Assembly: GCA_005883765.1 (NCBI GenBank)
Contig: VBAQ01000154.1
Span: 1 to 60,380 of the forward strand
DNA length: 60,380 nt
Direction: 5' to 3'
From: Bacteroidota bacterium
GTDB lineage: Bacteria > Bacteroidota > Bacteroidia > Chitinophagales > Chitinophagaceae
The stretch's first letter is position 1. Every line of letters starts with the position of its first letter. Both the position numbers and the translations under genes were made by a program. Positions 54,140 through 60,380 of this stretch are shown piece by piece. A model generated the notes under the pieces. It was not told the DNA's origin. It made no database searches and saw only the letters and a program-made list of their open reading frames with translations.

Positions 54140-55999
54140 ATGAAAAAGAAAATTTTTATTGTGGCTGCCGTATTCATCAGCAGTCAACTGGCAGCACAAA
54201 CCTCGGATGAAGACAGCATTAGAACGTTGGACAAGGTGGTGATCACAGCTACCAAGTATCCAACAAAGCAAAGCAACACAGGTAAACTCGTTTCAGTAAT
54301 TACCCGGGAGCAAATTGAAAAAAGTTCGGGGAAAGACCTGGCACAGGTGCTTAATGAACAAACCGGGTTAACCCTCAGTGGGTCGTTTAGTAATCCCGGA
54401 AAAGATAAATCCATTTTTTTCAGAGGCGCCAGCAGCAATTACACGCTGATTTTATTAGATGGAATTCCACTTAATGATCCTTCCGGCACTGGGGGCACAT
54501 TTGATATTCGCTTAATTCCCCTTGAACAAATAGAACGCATTGAAATTTTGAAAGGCAGTCAATCTACATTGTATGGGTCGAATGCAATTGCCGGTGTTAT
54601 CAATATCATTTCCAAAAAACCAACGGATGATCAACTTACCGGCAAAGGTTTACTAAGCTACGGTAGCTATAATACTTTTAAGGCAAATGCCGACATCAGT
54701 CGGAAGGCAAAATGGCTTGAGTATAATTTGAATTACCAATACTTCGACACTAAGGGCATCAGCGAGGCTAAGGATACAACTGGGAATGGCCAATTTGATA
54801 ACGATGGTTTTAATCGTCAATCCTTCCAGGCAAACCTGGCATTTAAGATCAATCCTCATATCCGGTTTTCTCCTTATTACCGTTTCTCACAATTTAATGG
54901 CAAATATGATGCGGATGCCTTCACTGATGGCAATCAGCAATACAAGGCAAGGCTGGTAAATACAGGTTTCATTAGTACGGTTGGCTATAGCAAAGGAATA
55001 GTAACAATGGACTATGGTTATGATTTTACTGACCTTTCTTATAATGGCTATTTGCTGGGAGGAAAATTTAATCATGCAGAGGCTTACGTTAATCACAACT
55101 TCAATGAATATTTGCAGCTGCTGGCAGGCTTGAATTATCAAACATTCCGCTTGCCAAAGCCTGATACAACGAATAGCATATTCAGCTCTTACGCATCGCT
55201 GGTGTACCACCGGGCAGGTTTTGCAATGGAGGCAGGCAGTCGTTATAATAAGCACAACCGATATGGCGATAATTTCACTTACAGCCTCAATCCTTCTTAT
55301 TTGTTTAAGGAGAGATGGAAAATATTTGTTGACGTGTCTTCTGGCTATCGGCCACCCGCTATCACAGAATTGTTTGGACCGTTTGGTGCGAATGCACGCT
55401 TAAAACCTGAAAACAGCACCAGCGTAGAAGGTGGCATGCAGATGTGGACGTTCAATAAAAGGTTATCTGCGTTGGCTAGTTATTATAGCAGGGATATAAA
55501 GGATGTGATCGTTTATGAGTATCCACAAGGTTATATAAACCGCGACCGGCAAAAAGATCATGGAATAGAAATGGAAGTTCAGTACGTATCTGATCGTTGG
55601 AACTTTAAATCCAGTTATGCTTTTGTAGATGGTGAGCTGACCGAAAAATTAGGGAGTAAAGACACGGTGTTTCACAACCTGATCCGGCGACCTAAACACA
55701 CCATTGATCTTTTTGCAGGTTACGAGCCCACAAATAAATTTTTTGTTTCCACATCACTGCAATACTTCAGTAAACGAAATGATATTTTTTATAACCCCAA
55801 CAATTTTTATACGCCTGAGCCAAAAGTGCTGAAAGCTTATTTATTATGGAACGCATATATAGAATACAAACTTCTAAAGAATGAAATGATAATTTTTATT
55901 GATGCCAAAAATTTAACCGATAACAAGGATTATGCGGAAGTGTATGGATACAGCGTCCAGGGATTTACTGTTACGGGGGGAATACGTTTCAAACTATAA
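54140..55999 (+). CDS. btuB: BtuB-like TonB-dependent vitamin B12 receptor
   Basis: 619 residues, close to E. coli BtuB (about 610). Signal peptide MKKKIFIVAAVFISSQLAAQ; TonB-box-like LDKVVITATK; plug DLAQVLNEQTGLTLSGSF, FRGASSNYTLILLDGIPLNDPSG and IEILKGSQSTLYGSNAIAGVINIIS; the barrel ends YSVQGFTVTGGIRFKL. The cobalamin riboswitch immediately upstream fixes the assignment to a corrinoid. It heads a series of five genes read in the same direction with small or no gaps. Confidence 0.92.
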   Translation: MKKKIFIVAAVFISSQLAAQTSDEDSIRTLDKVVITATKYPTKQSNTGKLVSVITREQIEKSSGKDLAQVLNEQTGLTLSGSFSNPGKDKSIFFRGASSNYTLILLDGIPLNDPSGTGGTFDIRLIPLEQIERIEILKGSQSTLYGSNAIAGVINIISKKPTDDQLTGKGLLSYGSYNTFKANADISRKAKWLEYNLNYQYFDTKGISEAKDTTGNGQFDNDGFNRQSFQANLAFKINPHIRFSPYYRFSQFNGKYDADAFTDGNQQYKARLVNTGFISTVGYSKGIVTMDYGYDFTDLSYNGYLLGGKFNHAEAYVNHNFNEYLQLLAGLNYQTFRLPKPDTTNSIFSSYASLVYHRAGFAMEAGSRYNKHNRYGDNFTYSLNPSYLFKERWKIFVDVSSGYRPPAITELFGPFGANARLKPENSTSVEGGMQMWTFNKRLSALASYYSRDIKDVIVYEYPQGYINRDRQKDHGIEMEVQYVSDRWNFKSSYAFVDGELTEKLGSKDTVFHNLIRRPKHTIDLFAGYEPTNKFFVSTSLQYFSKRNDIFYNPNNFYTPEPKVLKAYLLWNAYIEYKLLKNEMIIFIDAKNLTDNKDYAEVYGYSVQGFTVTGGIRFKL

Positions 56000-56015
56000 C
56001 AATAAAATATTCGGT

Positions 56016-56594
56016 ATGTCCAAAAATTTTGATCCGCGAACAACGGTTTTATTGATTTTTATTTCTGCAGTGGCTTCCTTACGAGTCGCGTTCAATTTTA
56101 GTTATGATATTTCACCATTGGCAAATTTTTCACCTTTAGGTGGAATGGCAATTTTTGGAGGAGCTTATTTCAACAGGAAATGGAAGGCATTTGCTTTTCC
56201 ATTACTAATGTTATTCATTTCCGATCTCATTTTGCATCAAACGGTTTTTAAGAAATACGGAAATGGATATCTGTATAATGGATGGTATTGGGTTTATGGC
56301 TCCTTTGCCTTAATGACAATTGTCGGCATGCGTGTACTAAAAAAAATAACCATAAATCGCTTTATACTTTCAGCGCTAGCATGCGTTTTTATTCATTGGA
56401 TCATTACTGACCTTGGTGTGTGGATTGGATCAAAAATATACGCTCAAAACTTTAATGGTTTTGTCACTTGCCTGCAAAAGGCCATTCCTTATGAATGGCG
56501 CTTTCTCGCAGGTACGTTGGCTTACGGTGTAATTCTTTTTGGCTTATTTGAATGGATAAATAGGAAATACCCCGCCTTGCAAATTGCGGAATAG
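56016..56594 (+). CDS. Integral membrane protein, DUF6580-like, in B12 operon
   Basis: 192 residues from ATG 56016, 16 bases after btuB. Five or six membrane helices, with SPLGGMAIFGGAYFNRKWKAFAFPLLMLFISDLIL and FIHWIITDLGVWIGSKIY. The short polytopic shape with a Pro/Gly loop resembles ECF-transporter S components and the DUF6580 'putative transport protein' family. Its place right after a riboswitch-controlled btuB suggests a corrinoid transport role across the inner membrane, which is inference. No BtuCD genes lie in the window. Confidence 0.78.
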   Translation: MSKNFDPRTTVLLIFISAVASLRVAFNFSYDISPLANFSPLGGMAIFGGAYFNRKWKAFAFPLLMLFISDLILHQTVFKKYGNGYLYNGWYWVYGSFALMTIVGMRVLKKITINRFILSALACVFIHWIITDLGVWIGSKIYAQNFNGFVTCLQKAIPYEWRFLAGTLAYGVILFGLFEWINRKYPALQIAE

Positions 56595-56682
56595 CTACGT
56601 TGTATCGAGCCAAATGATTCCTTTGGAAAGGAATGATGATGAATAATGATTCAACAGTTTTTAAGAACTTATATTGATCACG

Positions 56683-57624
56683 ATGAAAGCCTGTTCATTT
56701 TTACCTGCAGTTACAAAAATGATATATGATATGGGGCTGCAACAGTATTTATATGGGGTAACATTTGAGTGCCCTCCAGGGGCATTGAAAGAGAAACCGA
56801 AACTAGTGCGATGCGTTCTTGAAGACAAGCAGTATTCAAGTAAAGAAATTGATAAAATATTTTCCGCAAGCAAGGCCGAGGGAAAAAGCTTATACTATGT
56901 GGATGAAGAGCTGTTGCAGCAAATACAACCTGATATAATTTTTACACAGGATGTATGTGAAGTTTGCCAGATAGATACTCAGTGTACAGCGGCGGCAGTT
57001 TCCAAATTAAAACATCAGCCCATTTTGATTTCGATTTCTCCGCAAAGTCTTGATGACGTCTATCGAGCGGCTGTTACCATTGCGTCCGCATTGGGTGAGG
57101 ATAAAAAAGCTTATTTCTATTTAGCATCACTAAAACGCCGAACAGATGGCATACTCGACAGCCTTCGGCAGCACAGTATGCCGTTAAAAAGAGTATCATT
57201 ATTGGAGTGGATCGAGCCGATTTATAATTGCGGGCACTGGATCCCCTTCCAGATTGCGCAGGCTGGTGGCATCGATATGCTGAGTAATCCTGCCGGCGCT
57301 TCCATTGTAACACCCTGGGAAAAAATTTTAAAATATGATCCAGAAGTAATCGTAATCGCGCCTTGCGGATTCGAAACGAAAAGAACAAAACAGGAAATGC
57401 ACTTACTTACTCGAAGACCAGGATGGAGTAGTATACAAGCCGTGCAAACAAGGCAAGTGTACCTTGCAGACTATGATTTGTTTACTCAACCATCGGCTTC
57501 CACGTTGACTGATGGTATTGAGTTACTGGCATCGCTTTTTCATCCGCAGGTGTTTAATGTTTCCCTGCCGCTTGTCAATAAGTATTTATCGTTTTACAAA
57601 CTGCCAGCCCATGTGCATGCATGA
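56683..57624 (+). CDS. BtuF-like cobalamin-binding protein without signal peptide
   Basis: 313 residues from ATG 56683 (TTG 56674 is possible). The periplasmic-binding-protein (TroA/BtuF) fold is seen in MKACSFLPAVTKMIYDMGL, VYLADYDLFTQPSASTLTDGIELLASL and PEVIVIAPCGFETKR. Unlike true BtuF, no signal peptide or lipobox precedes the fold; the first residues are already its first strand. Conserved Cys residues DVCEVCQIDTQC form an unusual cluster near residue 90. The protein may be cytosolic and bind corrinoid for a reaction rather than transport. Confidence 0.8.
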   Translation: MKACSFLPAVTKMIYDMGLQQYLYGVTFECPPGALKEKPKLVRCVLEDKQYSSKEIDKIFSASKAEGKSLYYVDEELLQQIQPDIIFTQDVCEVCQIDTQCTAAAVSKLKHQPILISISPQSLDDVYRAAVTIASALGEDKKAYFYLASLKRRTDGILDSLRQHSMPLKRVSLLEWIEPIYNCGHWIPFQIAQAGGIDMLSNPAGASIVTPWEKILKYDPEVIVIAPCGFETKRTKQEMHLLTRRPGWSSIQAVQTRQVYLADYDLFTQPSASTLTDGIELLASLFHPQVFNVSLPLVNKYLSFYKLPAHVHA

Positions 57625-57826
57625 AGAAAAAATTTGTCCCCGGTGCTCAAACAAATTTGAATGCAAACTGGGATCTATAACAGAATGCCAGTGCTACGGA
57701 ATTGTGTTGACTACTGAAGAAAGTGCCTTTATAGAGAACCGGTATAACGACTGTTTATGTCGAAAGTGTCTGCTCGAATTAAAAAATCGGTACATGATTT
57801 TTAAGGAAAAATTTCTTTTCAAATGA
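57617..57826 (+). CDS. Small cysteine-rich protein (CWC-like) in B12 operon
   Basis: 69 residues. Eight cysteines: C7-x2-C10, C16, C24-x-C26 and C46-x-C48-x2-C51, i.e. CPRCSNKFEC, ECQC and CLCRKC. This is the pattern of the 'CWC family cysteine-rich' proteins, with Gln in place of the usual Trp. It could bind zinc or an iron-sulfur cluster. Starts inside the last codons of the BtuF-like gene and its stop overlaps the next ATG (57823), so three genes are translationally linked. Confidence 0.75.
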   Translation: MHEEKICPRCSNKFECKLGSITECQCYGIVLTTEESAFIENRYNDCLCRKCLLELKNRYMIFKEKFLFK

Positions 57827-58539
57827 TAAGAGCTTATTTTAACTGGAGTGGAGGAAAGGACTCTGCCCTGGCACTTTGGAATGTAACGAAAGAAAAAAAA
57901 TATCGGGTTGAATACTTGCTAACAAGCATGAATAGTTCTCATCACCGCGTTTCGATGCACGGCGTTAGGCGTGAACTCCTGGAAGCGCAAGCGGCATCCA
58001 TAAATATTCCTCTGATCACAATTGAGCTGCCTGAACATCCGGGAATGAATGAGTACGAAAGTGCCATGACAGAAAAAGTCAGATGGTTAAAAGAGCAAGG
58101 AATAACTCATGGCATCTTTGGTGATATTTTTTTAGAAGATCTTAGAAATTACAGGGAAAGAAAACTCGCAATGGCAGGAATCGAATGTGTTTTCCCGATA
58201 TGGAAAAAGGATACAAAAGAATTGATGAATCAATTTCTTGCCGAAGGCTTCAAAGCAATGATCGTCTGCGTCAATCAGAAATTTCTTGACAAAAGTTTTT
58301 GCGGGGAGATCATTGATAAGAATTTTTGCACAGAGTTGCCCGCAACAGTAGACCCTTGTGGAGAAAACGGCGAGTTTCACACGTTTGTGTACGACGGCCC
58401 AATCTTTGGCAAAACAGTTTGTGTAAACAGAGGCGACATTGTCTATAAGGAATACCAGGCTCCAAGCGCTATCCGAGACAATACTCAACAAACAGAAGAC
58501 AATTATGGCTTTTATTTCTGCGATCTGCTTTTAGCTTAG
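57823..58539 (+). CDS. Dph6-like ATP-pyrophosphatase (diphthine-ammonia ligase family)
   Basis: 238 residues. N-type ATP-pyrophosphatase with the PP-loop SGGKDSALALW at residues 9-19 and GIFGDIFLEDLRNYRERKLA, VDPCGENGEFHTFVYDGPIF near 200, all matching the Dph6 family. Bacteria do not make diphthamide, so the substrate must differ. Dph6 forms an amide from a carboxylate, ammonia and ATP. In this B12-controlled operon an amidation of a corrinoid side chain is a reasonable guess, not shown. ATGA overlap with the cysteine-rich gene. Confidence 0.9.
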   Translation: MIRAYFNWSGGKDSALALWNVTKEKKYRVEYLLTSMNSSHHRVSMHGVRRELLEAQAASINIPLITIELPEHPGMNEYESAMTEKVRWLKEQGITHGIFGDIFLEDLRNYRERKLAMAGIECVFPIWKKDTKELMNQFLAEGFKAMIVCVNQKFLDKSFCGEIIDKNFCTELPATVDPCGENGEFHTFVYDGPIFGKTVCVNRGDIVYKEYQAPSAIRDNTQQTEDNYGFYFCDLLLA

Positions 58540-58781
58540 TCGAAAAATTTACCACGACAAGATTTTCCGTGTTTTGCCTGCTTTGCTCTTAAAGCTCACT
58601 GGCTAATCATTCAACCTACTTAGTCTTGAAACTCCGGCCGAAAGTTTATAGCTTTATTAGTAAGGAATTGAGACAATGCGCCTAAGATATCCCTTCGTTT
58701 GACCCTTAACTTCTATATCCGGAAAATTCCTTGCCTTTTATTTATAAATTGTAATAGTTGAAGATGTACTCGGGATGAGGT

Positions 58782-60380
58782 TTGAAGAAACTGTACACGA
58801 TATTACCCTTATTGGCATTTCACAGTGTAGTCTTTGCCCAACCTGCTAACGATGATTGCGCCGGTGCACAAACTGTAACACCAAATGGCACGTGTTATAC
58901 TGGTACCACTATGAATGCGAATGACAATTGGCAGGGAACGGTTGGATGCCAATCAGGAAATAACCATCCCGAAGTATGGTATAAATTTGTTGCGACTGGC
59001 ACGACGCTCAACGTTAACGTAACGGCAGGGACATTGACAGGGAATATTGAATTTGTGCTGGTCGGTTCGAGCGGACCGTGTACTGGTCTGATAAACGTTG
59101 GTTCTTTGTGCGGCCCTTCCCCATTAACGGGCCCAATCAATGGATTAGTGGCAGGCAATACTTACTATTACACAATTTCTTCATCAACTTCGTCTCAAGG
59201 AACTTTTACCACATGCGTGACCAATACCGCTACCCCGCCTTCGCCAGGTCAGGATTGTGGCACAAGCGCTATTATTTGTAATTCCAATCCGTTTCCACAA
59301 GGAACGTATACTGGAATCGGTGTGGGTGAAAACATTGCGGCGAACTCCTGCTTTCAACTCAATGAACGACAATCGAAGTGGTACAAATTTACCATCGGCT
59401 GTGATGGTACCCTCGGCTTTGTAATCAATCCTAGTACTTCAACAGACGATTATGATTGGGCAATATGGAACACTTCTTTGTCACCTTGCGCCATGACCAT
59501 GCCGGCACCCGTAGCGTGCAATTGGAGTGGATGCCCGGGTGCGACGGGATTAAGTCCTAACCCCTTATCGGAACCCAACGTATCCATCTGCACAGGACCA
59601 GGAGCTTGTGGAGGAGGACCAACACCGAAAGCATTCTGTAACGAAGCCGCAGCCAATCAGTCACTGCTTAACGTTACCGCAGGTACTGTATATACAATAT
59701 TAGTAGACAATTACACAGCCAATGGAAATGGTTTTAATTTTTCATTTCGTGGAACAGCAAAAATAGGACCGGACGCAACTTTCACATCTTCACAAACAGG
59801 ATGCTTGACTTACGACTTTCATAAAAGCTGTCCAACAGCCAACTCAACTTTTTTATGGCAATTTGGCGACGGCAGTACTGCACTCACTCAAGATGCGTCA
59901 CATACCTACCTGGTACCCGGCACTTATATTGTTACTCTGGAAGTGAAGGATATCCTTGGGTGTATTGCAACATTTTCGCAGACGATAAATGTGACTGGTC
60001 CCACGGTGAGCGTAAATTCGCTCACAATTTGTGCCGGACAATCAGCAACACTCACTGCGACTCCATCAGCGGGAGGTGGAACGTATTCATGGTCGCCTGG
60101 TGGACAGACCACTTCAAGCATTACAGTATCTCCTGCTTCTACAACAACTTACACCGTCACATATAATTTAGGTGGATGTTCTAATGCCGGGTCAGGAACT
60201 GTAACGGTGAATGCGGCTCCGACAGTCACCGTGAACTCTCAAACAATTTGTGCAGGACAATCAGCAACTCTCACTGCAACTCCATCAACAGGTGGTGGAA
60301 CTTATTCATGGTCGCCTGGTGGACAGACCACTTCAAGCATTACAGTATCTCCTGCTTCTACAACAACTTATACCGTCACT
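58782..60380 (+). CDS. Large secreted PKD/Ig-repeat protein, 3' end outside window
   Basis: A frame open for 533 codons from TTG 58782 to the window edge; a TGA six bases before the TTG fixes this as the first usable start. Signal peptide MKKLYTILPLLAFHSVVFAQ, then PANDDCAGAQTVTPN, two disulfide-rich beta domains (about residues 25-330), a PKD domain (STFLWQFGDGS, HTYLVPGTYIVTLEVKD, near 345-385), and tandem Ig-like repeats of 73 residues (ICAGQSATLTATPS). Such proteins in Bacteroidota carry a C-terminal T9SS sorting domain, expected beyond the window. Confidence 0.9.
   Translation, partial: MKKLYTILPLLAFHSVVFAQPANDDCAGAQTVTPNGTCYTGTTMNANDNWQGTVGCQSGNNHPEVWYKFVATGTTLNVNVTAGTLTGNIEFVLVGSSGPCTGLINVGSLCGPSPLTGPINGLVAGNTYYYTISSSTSSQGTFTTCVTNTATPPSPGQDCGTSAIICNSNPFPQGTYTGIGVGENIAANSCFQLNERQSKWYKFTIGCDGTLGFVINPSTSTDDYDWAIWNTSLSPCAMTMPAPVACNWSGCPGATGLSPNPLSEPNVSICTGPGACGGGPTPKAFCNEAAANQSLLNVTAGTVYTILVDNYTANGNGFNFSFRGTAKIGPDATFTSSQTGCLTYDFHKSCPTANSTFLWQFGDGSTALTQDASHTYLVPGTYIVTLEVKDILGCIATFSQTINVTGPTVSVNSLTICAGQSATLTATPSAGGGTYSWSPGGQTTSSITVSPASTTTYTVTYNLGGCSNAGSGTVTVNAAPTVTVNSQTICAGQSATLTATPSTGGGTYSWSPGGQTTSSITVSPASTTTYTVT
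60000..60380 (+). repeat. Tandem 219-base coding repeats
   Basis: The unit at 60000-60218 is followed by a second, beginning at 60219 and cut by the window edge. The units are nearly identical from the GTGCNGGACAATCAGCAAC core through TTCATGGTCGCCTGGTGGAC to the PASTTTYTVT segment. Each encodes 73 residues in frame. More copies probably follow outside the window. Confidence 0.85.

Noticed and set aside
59980-60000. GACGATAAATG inside the PKD gene, like the loop of the interspersed element
   Set aside because: No paired stem flanks it, and the bases are explained by the coding sequence.
1-60380. CRISPR arrays, prophage, transposases, toxin-antitoxin pairs
   Set aside because: None of their hallmark genes or regular direct repeats was found; all regular repeats seen are the coding tandem repeats at the right end or short intergenic palindromes.

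Overview
The window looks like a chromosomal segment of a Bacteroidota bacterium, probably of the Chitinophagaceae or a close relative. The evidence is the complete type IX secretion core operon gldK-gldL-gldM-gldN, a GldB-like lipoprotein beside nadE, three TonB-dependent receptors, many short lipoproteins, promoter-like TTTG-N19-TAnnTTTG sites, and a PKD-repeat surface protein typical of T9SS cargo. Base composition is moderate to low GC throughout. I found no rRNA, tRNA, CRISPR array, phage or transposase gene, so most of the window is ordinary core genome.

Layout. 0-5.6 kb: a truncated secreted protein, glpD and a GlpF-type aquaglyceroporin (no glpK here), a polytopic membrane protein, and a convergent class III aminotransferase. 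5.8-12.2 kb: gamma-carbonic-anhydrase-like protein, two small proteins, rsgA, and a short aerotolerance-type operon (moxR, DUF58, BatD/DUF4381-like, batA) read leftward. 12.5-24 kb: a lipocalin-like lipoprotein, nadE, gldB, a fatty acid desaturase, apaG, icd, a damaged YceI/membrane-protein pair, a SUI1/YciH factor, nadC, a DUF4783 protein and gpmI. 23.9-32 kb: haem-binding-domain protein, unknown secreted protein, TonB receptor and lipoprotein in one run, then an ECF sigma factor with a membrane-anchored barrel protein, a lipoprotein and uvrC. 32.2-37.2 kb: gldKLMN with its own promoter, an internal terminator-like hairpin and an end terminator. 37.3-45.7 kb: a DUF255 thioredoxin-like protein, hemD, a DUF4271 protein, an Omp85-family protein, hemW, a 49-residue membrane protein and gpsA. 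45.9-53.6 kb: HlyD/TolC efflux pair, a PLP sulfur-amino-acid enzyme with an amino acid permease, and a TonB receptor.

53.7-58.5 kb is the most interesting block. A cobalamin riboswitch precedes a BtuB-like receptor, an integral membrane protein, a BtuF-like protein without a signal peptide, an eight-cysteine 69-residue protein and a Dph6-like ATP pyrophosphatase. The last three overlap or nearly overlap, so this looks like one B12-controlled unit of which only the receptor has an obvious role. The window ends inside a large secreted protein with a PKD domain and near-identical 219-base tandem repeats.

Other unexplained structure: two copies of a two-hairpin interspersed element (12.3 and 53.7 kb) with conserved loops and changed stems, degenerate low-complexity inverted repeats in several gaps (one inside the riboswitch), a structured intergenic element at 39.4 kb, and a frameshift at a T9 run that separates a signal peptide from its YceI domain. 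All calls are from reading the sequence and translated proteins; no database search was possible.
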